37,284 nt of DNA from Hyphomicrobiales bacterium (lineage in GTDB: Bacteria; Pseudomonadota; Alphaproteobacteria; Rhizobiales; Xanthobacteraceae): positions 1 through 37,284 of the forward strand of contig JAJPKK010000129.1 of the NCBI GenBank assembly GCA_021323775.1, written 5' to 3'. Both the position numbers and the translations under genes were made by a program. Every line of letters begins with the position of its first letter. The first letter of the stretch is position 1. The notes under the pieces are model-generated. The model did not search any database, was not told the DNA's origin, and saw only the letters and a list, made by a program, of their open reading frames with translations. Below, in pieces: positions 24,306 to 32,125 of the stretch.

Positions 24306-24476
24306 CGCCGTCTTTCCGGATGGAACGTCCACGCGAGCGGGGGTTCCACGTGAGGAGTTAACGAGGAATCGCGACTGTCGCTGTCCCCTCCCCCGCAAGA
24401 GGGTCCGCAAGCGGGGAGCAGAAGAAAGCCGCTCGCACGGCCACAAGGATCGATGCGATAATTTTGCCGCAAAGCC

Positions 24477-25643
24477 TTACCTGGAGACGCGGAGGCCGTC
24501 GCCGGCTTCGTTCATCTGCGCCACGGCGCTCGGCTTGCCTGTTGCGGCAGCAGTGGCGCCGGTGAGCTTATTCTCCAGCTTCAGCCGTGCTTCGCGCAAC
24601 TGACGTGCGAGGTCATGAAACGAGTTTCGCGGCTGGATATGCGCCGGATCGGCGCTGGGCATGGGTCGGCGCAGGCCGAATTTTGCCCCGTGAGCGTCGA
24701 TCCAATGCCACGCCGCACCGGGCTCGCCCTCAACGCTGGTGATGTCGACGGCGCGGCCATGGCCGTAGCCGCCGGTCGCGTTGCTGCCGCCGTGTTGGGA
24801 ATTGCCGCCATGGGCCTTGAAACCTGCCGCGAGGCGTTGGCGGTAGTCATCGCGAAACGCGCTCAGGATCGACCATCGGATCCCGCTGGCATCCATGGCG
24901 CGGCCCGCGTGATAAAGCTGCTCGCGGAAATCGGGGTCCATGCCGCCTATGACGTAGGCTTTCAGCGACAGGCCCACCCGTTTTGCGGCGGCCGGGTCCT
25001 TCCAGGTGAAGTCTCCGGTTGAATCCAACTTGATGGGTTTGCGCTGATAAACCTCCCACAAATACTGGTCGACCGGGTCCGAGAGGCCGGAGTTGGGGCG
25101 CCCCAAACTGTCCTTTCCGCGCACGCGGGGGAGGGAAGGGTGGGGCGACTCGATGGCGTTTCCGGGCGGCGCCAACCGCGTCGCTTGTGGGGGGACCTCG
25201 ATCGAGGGGACCTCATTCGCAGCCGGGGCCGCCATCGCTGCGGCTTGCGGAAAGTCGAGGATCCACCTTTCGGCAAAAGTGATGGGCTCCGGCTGGCTCC
25301 CCGGCTCGAAGGCCGCCGCCATCACCATCGGCGGATCGATCTGCGATCCTTCAGTCAGCGGCGGCAGAGGTGCGAGCCGGGAAAACGATGCTTCGCCATC
25401 CCCCTCCCCACTCTCCCTCTGTTCGCCGACCCTTCCCTCCCCCGTCAGTGGAGGAGGGCTGGGGAGAGGGAGAGGAGAGTAGCGCCGAGGATAGACGACC
25501 CACTCGCTCTGCCTGGGTGTCGGGAACGGGCTCGAAAGCGCCAGCGGCAGCGCCACCACGAAGACCAGGACGCCGCCCACCGCCCCGGCCAGGAGAACGG
25601 CCCAGCCGGAAATTCGATCGGCCGAATGGGCAGAGGCTTTCAT
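24477..25643 (-). CDS. M15-family (VanY/D-Ala-D-Ala carboxypeptidase-like) peptidase with N-terminal anchor
   Basis: A 388-residue protein: short cytoplasmic N-terminus, one transmembrane helix (GWAVLLAGAVGGVLVFVVAL), a long low-complexity linker (about residues 45-195), and a C-terminal peptidase-like domain. The domain shows SAFRDDYRQ, then NATGGYGHGRAVDI (His and Asp zinc ligands) and a later AHIQP (third ligand), the M15 pattern. M15 enzymes trim peptidoglycan stem peptides in the periplasm. Two linker segments, PSPPPLTGEGRVGEQRESGE and SPHPSLPRVRGKDSLGR, are translations of palindromic repeat DNA at about 25400-25480 and 25098-25155. The start is uncertain: ATG 25643 has GGAG directly adjacent, and a TTG at 25721 is an in-frame alternative. 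Confidence 0.72.
   Translation of the reverse strand: MKASAHSADRISGWAVLLAGAVGGVLVFVVALPLALSSPFPTPRQSEWVVYPRRYSPLPLPSPPPLTGEGRVGEQRESGEGDGEASFSRLAPLPPLTEGSQIDPPMVMAAAFEPGSQPEPITFAERWILDFPQAAAMAAPAANEVPSIEVPPQATRLAPPGNAIESPHPSLPRVRGKDSLGRPNSGLSDPVDQYLWEVYQRKPIKLDSTGDFTWKDPAAAKRVGLSLKAYVIGGMDPDFREQLYHAGRAMDASGIRWSILSAFRDDYRQRLAAGFKAHGGNSQHGGSNATGGYGHGRAVDITSVEGEPGAAWHWIDAHGAKFGLRRPMPSADPAHIQPRNSFHDLARQLREARLKLENKLTGATAAATGKPSAVAQMNEAGDGLRVSR
25098..25155. repeat. Palindromic repeat inside the M15 peptidase gene (copy 1)
   Basis: The segment contains GGGGCGCCCC and GCGCACGCGGGGGAGGGAAG, resembling repeat DNA found in the gaps. It remains in frame with the peptidase and encodes part of its linker. 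Confidence 0.5.
25400..25480. repeat. Palindromic repeat inside the M15 peptidase gene (copy 2)
   Basis: CCACTCTCCCTCT on the left pairs with GAGAGGGAGAGGAG on the right, and an inner CCCTCCCC pairs with GAGGAGGG. The element lies wholly in the linker-coding part of the gene without breaking the frame. It resembles the CTCTCC/GGGGAG hairpins near 12780 and 17238. Confidence 0.6.
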
Positions 25644-25979
25644 CTCCAACCGCGTGCTGTCGTCGAAATGCCCAACGATGGTTCCCCGGGAGCTTGCATC
25701 GCAGCGGCCGGAACGCCGCAAACGTCGCCGTTAACGTCATAAGGGCTCGGGGTTAGAAGGAGGTTAATCGCTCAGATCACGCCGCCTCTCGCCGGAGAGT
25801 TGACGCTTGCAGGTAGGTTGTCGGCCGGCGCGCATCGCCCGGAGGACGTGATCTGTCTTGCCGCTGCCACAGGAAAAGGGCATTGTCCCCACCGGTCGAT
25901 GGGTCCCAATTACACGCCCGCGCCGGTCGGGGCATCCGCAACGGATGACCGACTCACGACCACAAGGAGGAGAATCACG

Positions 25980-26894
25980 ATGCACAAGACCACGATTGCC
26001 GCGCTCGCGGCGAGCACCCTGCTATGCGCCGGCGCCGCCATGGCTCAGCAGCAGGTCGATTGGGACAAAGTCCAGATCAAGACCACCGACCTCGGCAACA
26101 AGACCTATATGCTCGAGGGCCAAGGCGGCAACATCACCGTCGCGGTCGGCACGGACGGCATCATCATGGTGGACACCCAGTTCGCGCCGCTGTCAGAAAA
26201 GATCAAGGCCGCCATCAAGGCGATCTCGCCGCTGCCGATCAAATACATCATCAACACCCATTTCCACGGCGACCACACCGGCGGAAATGCCAACTTCCAG
26301 AAGGACGGCGCAACCGTCATTGCGCAGGATAACATCCGCATCCGCCTGCTCGCCGGCACCACCAACGGCACGACCGGCAACAAGACCCAGCCCGTTTCGG
26401 GCGATGCGATCCCGAAGGAGACCTACATCGGCGGCGTTAAGACCATCGAGGTCGGCGGCCGCAAAGCGGAGTTGCACCACGTTTACAACGCCCACACCGA
26501 CGGCGACACCTGGGTTTATTTCCCGGACGCCAACGTGATCTGCACCGGCGACGTCATGAACAACCGCCACCGCTATCAGCAGGTCGACTTCGCCAATGGT
26601 GGCGACATCCGCGGCATGATCCGGGCGACCAACGACTGGCTGAAACTGGCCAACGACAACACCAAGGTCGTGGTCGGCCACGGTCCGCTCGCCAACAAGG
26701 CGAGCGTTGCTGAATACAATGCGATGGTGAAGACCGCGCGCGAGCGTGTCGAGAAGCTCGTCAACGAAGGCAAGAGCGAGGCCGAGGTGGTGGCTGCAAA
26801 GCCATTGGCCGACCTCGACAAGACCTGGGCCGACAACGATCAGGCTGCCGCCAACTTCGTGAAGCAGGTCTACAATTCGTTCAAGCGGTCGTGA
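25980..26894 (+). CDS. Exported metallo-beta-lactamase-fold hydrolase
   Basis: A 304-residue periplasmic MBL-fold protein. The signal peptide is residues 1-22 (IAALAASTLLCAGAAMAQ). The metal motif HxHxDH is THFHGDHTGG (H94, H96, D98, H99). Later ligands are the His of YNAHTDGDTWV, the Asp of CTGDVMNN and the His of VVGHGPL. Members include subclass B3-type lactamases and quinoprotein-relay SoxH-like hydrolases; I cannot choose between these or other hydrolases. It should not be called an antibiotic-resistance gene on this evidence. The ATG is preceded by AAGGAGGAGA, one of the best ribosome sites in the window. A hairpin terminator follows 37 bases after the stop, so it is probably monocistronic. 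Confidence 0.85.
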   Translation: MHKTTIAALAASTLLCAGAAMAQQQVDWDKVQIKTTDLGNKTYMLEGQGGNITVAVGTDGIIMVDTQFAPLSEKIKAAIKAISPLPIKYIINTHFHGDHTGGNANFQKDGATVIAQDNIRIRLLAGTTNGTTGNKTQPVSGDAIPKETYIGGVKTIEVGGRKAELHHVYNAHTDGDTWVYFPDANVICTGDVMNNRHRYQQVDFANGGDIRGMIRATNDWLKLANDNTKVVVGHGPLANKASVAEYNAMVKTARERVEKLVNEGKSEAEVVAAKPLADLDKTWADNDQAAANFVKQVYNSFKRS

Positions 26895-26931
26895 CCTTGG
26901 CGTATTGAGCGCATCGCGCTGACATAACGCG

Positions 26932-26966
26932 GATCGCCGGGATGGTCATCCCGGCGATCTCTTTTC
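26932..26966 (+). terminator. Rho-independent terminator after the MBL-fold gene
   Basis: GATCGCCGGGATG (26932-26944), two bases, CATCCCGGCGATC (26947-26959), then TCTTTT. A perfect 13-bp stem with a T-rich tail. It lies between this gene and the convergent small membrane protein. Confidence 0.85.
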
Positions 26967-26976
26967 GCGACATCGT

Positions 26977-27309
26977 TCACCGTGGCGCGGGGGGCACCTT
27001 GATCGGCGCACAGTTGGTTCGCCCCGTCAGCACGCAATCCTGGTCGGCGCGCAATTGCGCCATGGTATTGGCAAGCCAGATGCCGCAATAAACGATCACA
27101 CTCAGCACTGCGAAGGCGAGCAGGTTGTTGATCATGCGCTGCCGGTAACTCTCCTCTTCGCGGCGCTGCTCATATTTGCTGAGATCGGCGACCGGCGAGC
27201 GGAAGGAGCCGGGCCGGCGCAGGTTGTCGTTGCGGGCGCGCGGAACCCGTGGCCGGAACAAAAGTACGCGGCCTTTCTCCTCGTCCCGCTGGGGCTCTTG
27301 CGATTTCAT
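26977..27309 (-). CDS. Small single-pass membrane protein of unknown function
   Basis: A 110-residue protein starting at ATG 27309. A highly charged N-terminal half (MKSQEPQRDEEKGRVLLF, RPRVPRARNDNLRRPGSF) is followed by one transmembrane helix (NNLLAFAVLSVIVYCGIWLA) at about residues 62-81. A short extracytoplasmic tail contains DQDCVLTGRTNCAPI, two cysteines that could pair. Topology is probably N-in, C-out. The ribosome site is weak, and a start seven codons upstream (27330) is possible. I do not recognise a named family, though the composition is normal for rhizobial small hypothetical proteins. It converges on the MBL-fold gene. Confidence 0.65.
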   Translation of the reverse strand: MKSQEPQRDEEKGRVLLFRPRVPRARNDNLRRPGSFRSPVADLSKYEQRREEESYRQRMINNLLAFAVLSVIVYCGIWLANTMAQLRADQDCVLTGRTNCAPIKVPPAPR

Positions 27310-27538
27310 TTGAGTCTCACGGCGGCCCAACCGCGGCCGGTCCGGACAGGTAACACAATAAACATTACCATGTTTCCCAAATTATGGCTGATGCAATTAC
27401 GTCCATTATGGCGTGGTCGGAACTTTTGTCGCATCGCCAGCCGGAGCCGAGGGCGAAAAAACCTGGCGCGAGGACAGCGAGCGTATCCATGCGGCGTCCG
27501 GCGGCGTTGATGGCGCCAATTTCCCGCCCACGTCATGG

Positions 27539-27589
27539 GTCTGGGCTCGGGACCGGGCCTAGCCTCGGGACAGGCTCCCGGCCAGACCC
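27539..27589. repeat. Imperfect inverted repeat at the 3' end of the CMD gene
   Basis: GGTCTGGGCTCGGGA and TCCCGGCCAGACC are near-complementary arms around a GC-rich centre, immediately after the carboxymuconolactone decarboxylase-like gene (minus strand). It may end that transcript. The rest of 27331-27538 is AT-richer and shows no gene. Confidence 0.4.
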
Positions 27590-28174
27590 TCACCTGGGTT
27601 CGGCAAAAGACGGCGTTGCGCCCTCCGGCAGCGGCACGTTGAAAACGTTGAGAATCATCGAAACCCCCGTGTAATAGCCAAGAATTCCAGTGAGTTCGAC
27701 GATGCCCCGGTCGCCCAGGAAGCCTTGAAGGCGCTTGTAGTTGCGTTCGCTGACCCGGCGTCTCTTGTGAAGCTCCTGGACGAAATCGAAGATCGCCCGT
27801 TCGTCCTTGGCGGCTTTTTTCGGCGTGCGGCCGGCCTTGATGTCGCGGATCGCCTCCGGCGTCACGCCGGCCTTCTCGGCAATCGGCGCATGGGCATGCC
27901 ACTCGTACTGCGCACGCCATATCCGCGCGACGCAAAGGATCGCGAATTCCGACAGCCGCGGCTCAAGCGAGGTCTTGAAGCGCAGGAAGGCGCCAAGCTG
28001 CTGGACAAGTTCGCCGTATTGCGGCGCATGCATGTAGACGCCGAACGGACCGCCAAGCTTGACGCGGTCGCCGCGCGGCCCCGCACGCAGCGATTGGAGC
28101 AGTGCGCGCTGTTCGTCGTCGAGCTTGTCTTCGGTCAATAACGGCAGGCGATAATTGAGCGTCTTGGCGGCCAT
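27590..28174 (-). CDS. Carboxymuconolactone decarboxylase-family protein
   Basis: A 194-residue all-helical CMD-family protein. The core reads RLSEFAILCVARIWRAQYEW followed by HAHAPIAEKAGVTPEAIRDI, the usual CMD helix pair. A single Cys is present instead of the CxxC of AhpD-type peroxidase partners, so a thiol-reductase role is unlikely. The related 4-carboxymuconolactone decarboxylase acts in the protocatechuate branch of the beta-ketoadipate pathway, but this longer, divergent member cannot be assigned that reaction. The ATG at 28174 has a GAGG site about ten bases upstream. No pca genes are nearby. Aromatic catabolism is a reasonable theme for the locus but unproven. Confidence 0.82.
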   Translation of the reverse strand: MAAKTLNYRLPLLTEDKLDDEQRALLQSLRAGPRGDRVKLGGPFGVYMHAPQYGELVQQLGAFLRFKTSLEPRLSEFAILCVARIWRAQYEWHAHAPIAEKAGVTPEAIRDIKAGRTPKKAAKDERAIFDFVQELHKRRRVSERNYKRLQGFLGDRGIVELTGILGYYTGVSMILNVFNVPLPEGATPSFAEPR

Positions 28175-28266
28175 CTGGTCCTCGTTGCGGCATCGGCGCG
28201 ATGCACCAGGCGGAAACTAAAGCATGATTCGGCGGGGCGGAAAGGGGACTTGTGGCTTGTAGCCTT

Positions 28267-28453
28267 GTAGCCCGGATGGAGCGAAGCGACATCCGGGATC
28301 AGCCGGTCAACATGCGGCATCGCCGGAGAAGCGGCGCTGCGGCCCTCCGATGTCGCTTGGCGCCGTCGGCTACGAGCACGGCGATCCGACGTCTCCTGCG
28401 CTCTTCGAATGGCTTGGCTTTTCCCGGATGTCGCTTCGCTCCATCCGGGCTAC
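28267..28453. repeat. 187-bp element with perfect 32-bp terminal inverted repeats
   Basis: GTAGCCCGGATGGAGCGAAG followed by CGACATCCGGGA (28267-28298) is exactly the reverse complement of 28422-28453. The centre (28299-28421) holds further degenerate arms but no gene. Each arm is itself a copy of the GTAGCCCGGATGGAG repeat family. The arrangement is that of two palindromic repeats in inverted orientation, or one larger MITE-like unit. Confidence 0.85.
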
Positions 28454-28695
28454 GCACTATCGATGCAGCTTCTGGGGCTGTCGCCGCGAGTTGGCTGTCG
28501 ATCACCTCGCCCCCGTTCGACAACGTGAGGCGCAGGTCGCCGCAGTCGGTTCTGATATACACCGGCATCAGGCGCTCCCACAAAGCAGGAGGGGATGCAG
28601 CCGGTATTCCGCTCGTAGGCCCGCAGGAGAGCCCGGAGCGCCGTGGATGCCGCGATGAGGTCGGCCCGGGCCTTCGCCGTGACTGCGAAGTTCAT
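28454..28695 (-). pseudogene. Possible frameshifted small gene
   Basis: On the minus strand, a frame starting at ATG 28695 (MNFAVTAKARADLIAASTAL) shows gene-like codon use for about 40 codons to CIPSCFVG. After that, a frame overlapping it and starting near 28568 (MPVYIRTDCGDLRLTLSNGG, then EVIDSQLAATAPEA) continues with gene-like codon use until it runs into the palindromic element at 28453. This could be one small protein broken by a frameshift and truncated by the repeat, or chance. I do not recognise the family. Confidence 0.3.
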
Positions 28696-28826
28696 GAAGC
28701 ACTCCCGAAGCGCAGGTGCGACGACGCGCCCGCGCAAGCGCGTCCGTCCTCGCTTGTGTCGGGTTCCCTTCCAGGGTCATATCGGCTCGGCATACGCTTT
28801 AATACGACAGTTTGGGGAAACATCCG

Positions 28827-30089
28827 ATGGATCCGCAGCAGGAAGCGGTGCTCAAGAAGATCGCGTGGCGCGTGGTGCCGTTCCTGACGCTCGCCTATGT
28901 GATCAACTATCTCGACCGGACCAATATCAGCGTCGCCTCCCTCACCATGAACAAGGATCTGGGGCTGACAGCGACGCAGTACGGCTTCGGCGCCGGAATC
29001 CTCTTCCTCGGCTACACGGTATTCGAGATTCCCTCAAACCTCGCGCTGTACAGCGTCGGGGCGCGGCGATGGATTGCGCGAATCATGATCACCTGGGGAG
29101 GAGTGTCGGTCGCGACCGCGTGGGTCTCCGGCGCCCATTCCTATTACGCGGCGCGCTTTGCCCTCGGCGTGGCCGAAGCCGGATTCTTCCCGGGCGTCGC
29201 GTATTATTTCGCGGCCTGGTTTCCGACGCAATACCGCACGCGCATGCTCGCGTGGTTTCTCCTCGCAATCCCGCTGTCGTCCGTGGTCGGAGGTCCGATT
29301 TCGGGACTGCTGCTGGAAATGAATGGCGTGCTCGGCCTTGCGGGGTGGCAATGGCTTTTCATCGTCGAGGGATTGCCGGCGGTCATCCTCGGAATCATGA
29401 CGCTGTACGTTCTCGCTGACCGCCCCGAGACCGCGCCGTGGCTCAACGACAAGGAGCGGCGGATACTGGCCGAAATGCTCGCTGCGGAGCGCCGCGAGCG
29501 GCCGAAGTCCAGCCTCTGGGCGGCGCTTTCTGATATTCGCGTCGTCATGCTCGCGGTGATTCAATTTGGCTTCACGCTCGGTTCCTACGGCATCGGCGTT
29601 TTCCTGCCGCAGATCATCAAGGGCTTCGGGCTCTCGAACTTCGCCTCGAGCGTCCTTTCGGCTGTTCCGTATGTCTTCGCTTCGGCCAGCATGCTGTGGT
29701 GGTCCTGGCACGTCGATCGCACCGGCAAGAAGATCGGCAATCTCACCATCGCCCTCGTGGTCGGAATGGCCGGCCTCGCCGCCTCGGTAGCAACGGGCAA
29801 TCTGTTCCTTGGGCTCACGGCGATGACCGTCGGACTCATCGGCATCACCTCGGCGCGCTCAATCTTTTGGCCGATCCCGACCCGTTTCCTGAGCGGCGTC
29901 GGCGCCGCTGCCGGGCTGGCCTTCATCAACTCCATCGGCACCGCCGGGGGCTTCGCCGGGCCGTATCTGATGGGGTGGCTGAAGGACTATACCGGTTCGT
30001 TCGAGGCGGGCCTCCTCACCATGGCCGGCATCCTGCTGGCCGCCGCCCTGCTCGCGTCTTCGCTCAGGCTGGTGATAAAGGCGGAGTGA
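28827..30089 (+). CDS. MFS transporter, anion:cation symporter (ACS) family
   Basis: A 420-residue twelve-helix MFS protein of the ACS family, whose members take up phthalate, hydroxyphenylacetate, galactonate, tartrate and similar organic anions. Family marks: WRVVPFLTLAYVINYLDRTN at helix 1, GAGILFLGYTVFEIPSNLAL in helix 2, ARFALGVAEAGFFPGVAYYF in helix 4, and a DRTGKKIG loop after helix 8. The ATG at 28827 has GGGGA about ten bases upstream; a TTG at 28812 precedes that site. It has no gene partner within 200 bases on either side. It may supply substrates to the hydroxy-acid oxidase or other oxygenases (inference). Confidence 0.9.
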   Translation: MDPQQEAVLKKIAWRVVPFLTLAYVINYLDRTNISVASLTMNKDLGLTATQYGFGAGILFLGYTVFEIPSNLALYSVGARRWIARIMITWGGVSVATAWVSGAHSYYAARFALGVAEAGFFPGVAYYFAAWFPTQYRTRMLAWFLLAIPLSSVVGGPISGLLLEMNGVLGLAGWQWLFIVEGLPAVILGIMTLYVLADRPETAPWLNDKERRILAEMLAAERRERPKSSLWAALSDIRVVMLAVIQFGFTLGSYGIGVFLPQIIKGFGLSNFASSVLSAVPYVFASASMLWWSWHVDRTGKKIGNLTIALVVGMAGLAASVATGNLFLGLTAMTVGLIGITSARSIFWPIPTRFLSGVGAAAGLAFINSIGTAGGFAGPYLMGWLKDYTGSFEAGLLTMAGILLAAALLASSLRLVIKAE

Positions 30090-30250
30090 GGCAGACCACT
30101 AAGGACAGAGGCCAAAGGCCCGGCGAGGATTGACCCAAGGCGCTTACCCTCTCGACCGATCCTTCGGGCCGGCTCTAACGTGCGCGTTTCCGAGCCTGCG
30201 GAGGTTAGCTGGCGCCAAAAGGCGCTGAAACCGATTGATACGTGCACTGT

Positions 30251-30280
30251 TTTCTAATATCGCATATCCGATATTGTTAG
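30251..30280 (+). promoter_or_regulatory. Operator-like palindrome and -10 box upstream of the HicB-like gene
   Basis: AATATCG (30256-30262), six bases, CGATATT (30269-30275) form a perfect inverted repeat. A TAATAT (30255-30260) that could be the -10 hexamer overlaps its left arm. A TTGATA at 30235-30240 is 14 bases upstream, too close for an ideal promoter. The site lies 31 bases before the ATG. Position and symmetry suit self-repression by a dimeric or tetrameric antitoxin-type protein (inference). Confidence 0.5.
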
Positions 30281-30305
30281 GATGGAACACCGAGGGTGTG
30301 GTGAA

Positions 30306-30572
30306 ATGTCGGAAAGAGCAACTATTGTTCGCGTTAAGATTGAACAAGGCAAGGCCGGATTGTTCTATGCAACTAGTCCGGACCTGAGAGGATTGCTTGT
30401 TGGAAGGCCAGACCTGGAGGCCTTATTCGAGGCCATTCCACAAGTCATTACTGACCTTTACGCGGCCAAAGGCCAAGAGGTAGTGGTGACTATCGCCAAA
30501 GACGATGACCCCGAGTTCTACCCTTGGGTAGCAATCCCAGCTGAGGTAGCCCGAAGCTTGGCAGCCCATTAG
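30306..30572 (+). CDS. HicB-like / DUF1902-type small protein
   Basis: An 88-residue protein with the partial RNase-H-like fold of HicB antitoxins and DUF1902 proteins: VRVKIEQGKAGLFYATSPDL, then RGLLVGRPDLEALFEAIPQV and ITDLY. The SPDLRGLL and E-rich helix match the usual SPDIPGL..E.D..E pattern. No DNA-binding domain is obvious in the remaining C-terminal residues, and no HicA toxin (a small protein with a conserved His) is adjacent. Codon use is less GC-biased than in neighbouring genes, suggesting recent acquisition. The ATG at 30306 follows a GAGGGTG. Its TAG stop overlaps the TAA of the convergent small gene. Either an orphan antitoxin or a housekeeping DUF1902 protein. Confidence 0.55.
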   Translation: MSERATIVRVKIEQGKAGLFYATSPDLRGLLVGRPDLEALFEAIPQVITDLYAAKGQEVVVTIAKDDDPEFYPWVAIPAEVARSLAAH

Positions 30573-30760
30573 TGAGGTCTATCGACTCCGAGCCGCGCCG
30601 TTAACAATTCGATCGTCTCGGCTCTTTGTTCTGGGGTCATGTTGGTCGGGTCGTCCACGTAGTAGTGCTCGCGAGTGGGTAAATGAACGTAGACCGTCGG
30701 CACTTTGGATTTAACGAGGCCAAGCCGACGGACGGCGGCGTAATACTCTTCAAATGTCAT
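30569..30760 (-). CDS. Small hypothetical protein converging on the HicB-like gene
   Basis: A 63-residue protein, MTFEEYYAAVRRLGLVKSKV opening and TPEQRAETIELLTARLGV near the end. It looks like two helices flanking a short beta segment (TVYVHLPTREHYYVDDP). GGGGAG lies eight bases before the ATG at 30760, a good ribosome site. An in-frame start at 30832 would add 24 Pro/Gly-rich residues and is unlikely. Similar short proteins with a terminal MTPEQRAETI-like helix are, from memory, frequent in Hyphomicrobiales, with no known role. The four-base tail overlap with the HicB-like gene is notable, but it lacks the conserved His and fold of HicA, so a toxin role is not supported. Confidence 0.65.
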   Translation of the reverse strand: MTFEEYYAAVRRLGLVKSKVPTVYVHLPTREHYYVDDPTNMTPEQRAETIELLTARLGVDRPH

Positions 30761-30994
30761 CTGAATCTCCCCAGCCCCGCCCGCGGGCCGCGTCAATAGC
30801 AAAGGCGGGCCCGTTGTGAAGCCTCGCCTCAAGTCCGAATGAGCCTAACCTCAATCGCCGCGAGTGGCATTTCCTGCTCTAGCAACTTGCAACGAGCCGC
30901 GCCGCGGCAGACGACGGGGCGGTTGAATAACCTCCCGCTGTGTGAAATCAATATCTGACTTCTGTCGTCGGTCCTCTGTCATCCGTCATCCGAT

Positions 30995-32125
30995 ATGCAA
31001 GACCACAACCCCGAGCAAATCGTCGACGCGCGCCTCGCGTGGCCCGAGACCGATTTCCAGGTCCTCCACGAAATCGTTGCCAAGGCGCGGCAGAACCTCA
31101 GCCAGAACGATTGGGATTACATTGTCGGCGGGACCGAGACCGAAACCACGCTCCGGCGCAACCGCCTTGCGCTCGATTCCATCGCTTTCCGGCCGCGGGT
31201 GCTGCGCGACGTCTCCGAGGTGGATGCGACCGTTACAGTGCTCGGCCGGGAGCTGCGGCTGCCGGTGGTGCTGGCGCCGGTGGGCTCGCTGGAATGCTTC
31301 CACGACGGCGCTGCGGCTTCGGTAGTGAGAGCGGCGCACCGGTTCGGGGCGGCCCATATGCTCAGCTCGGTCTGCGAGCCGGGCCTCGAGAAGGTGGCCG
31401 AAGCGGCGCCGGAGGCGACGCGGATATTCCAGCTCTACGTGCGCGGCGACGAATCCTGGGTCGACGACCACGTGGCCCGCGCGATCGCCTGCGGGTACCG
31501 GGCCTTCTGCATCACAGTCGACACCGCGATCTACAGCCGGCGCGAGCGCGACCTTGCCAAGCGCCATGTGGTGGCGGGCCGCCGGCGCGCGAGCGGCCGC
31601 GAATTCCAGGCGGCGGTCGATTGGCGCACCGTGAAACGGATCAAGAGCAAGTTCAATATCCCGCTCGCCCTCAAAGGCATCGCCACCGCCGACGACGCCC
31701 GTATCGCGCTCGATCATGGCGTCGACTGGATCTATGTCTCCAATCACGGCGGCCGGCAGCTCGACCACGGCCGCGGCTCCATGGAGGTGTTGCCCGAGAT
31801 TGTGGAGGCGGCGGCGGGGCGAGCCGGGATTATCGTGGACGGCGGCTTTGCCCGCGGCGCCGACATAGTCAAGGCCATCGCGGCGGGGGCCAATCTGGTG
31901 GGGCTCGGCCGCATGCAATGCTACGCTCTTGCGGCCGGCGGCGAGAAGGCGCTCGTGCGCATGCTCGAACTCCTTGAAGATGAAGTGCAGCGCTGTCTCG
32001 GCCTGCTCGGCGTGGCGAAATTTGCCGAACTCGACCGCTCATTCCTGCATGCGGCGCCGGCGGTGACAGCGCCCCATGTGCTGAGCGCCTTCCCGCTGCT
32101 CAAGATCGACGATTATCGGTATTAG
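30995..32125 (+). CDS. FMN-dependent alpha-hydroxy-acid oxidase/dehydrogenase
   Basis: A 376-residue TIM-barrel flavoenzyme of the glycolate oxidase / L-lactate dehydrogenase / mandelate dehydrogenase family, oxidising an L-2-hydroxy acid to the 2-oxo acid. Conserved elements: Y42 in WDYIVGGTETETT, LPVVLAPVGS at strand 1, K227 in LALKGI, catalytic H251 and R254 in SNHGGRQLDHGRGS, then IIVDGGFARGADIVKAIAAG and NLVGLGR binding the FMN phosphate. There is no signal peptide or cytochrome b2 domain. No clear Shine-Dalgarno precedes the ATG at 30995, so expression may be weak or leaderless. It lies upstream of the CmcJ-type oxygenase with a 327-base repeat-bearing gap. Exact substrate unknown. Confidence 0.87.
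   Translation: MQDHNPEQIVDARLAWPETDFQVLHEIVAKARQNLSQNDWDYIVGGTETETTLRRNRLALDSIAFRPRVLRDVSEVDATVTVLGRELRLPVVLAPVGSLECFHDGAAASVVRAAHRFGAAHMLSSVCEPGLEKVAEAAPEATRIFQLYVRGDESWVDDHVARAIACGYRAFCITVDTAIYSRRERDLAKRHVVAGRRRASGREFQAAVDWRTVKRIKSKFNIPLALKGIATADDARIALDHGVDWIYVSNHGGRQLDHGRGSMEVLPEIVEAAAGRAGIIVDGGFARGADIVKAIAAGANLVGLGRMQCYALAAGGEKALVRMLELLEDEVQRCLGLLGVAKFAELDRSFLHAAPAVTAPHVLSAFPLLKIDDYRY

Noticed and set aside
24205-24603. 132-codon plus-strand frame between rlpA and the M15 peptidase
   Set aside because: It crosses hairpin repeats and overlaps the peptidase 3' end; composition is not gene-like.
25980-26894. Beta-lactamase / antibiotic resistance call for the MBL-fold protein
   Set aside because: The HxHxDH motif defines the fold only; the sequence alone does not show beta-lactam hydrolysis.
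27306-27935. 209-codon minus-strand frame overlapping the CMD gene
   Set aside because: Shadow frame: the CMD-family protein in another frame explains the coding signal.
28267-28453. CRISPR-like array of GTAGCCCGG repeats
   Set aside because: The repeats are inverted and palindromic, not direct and regularly spaced, and no cas gene is present.
30569-30760. HicA toxin partner of the HicB-like gene
   Set aside because: The convergent 63-residue protein has no HicA-like dsRBD pattern, and its orientation differs from hicAB operons.
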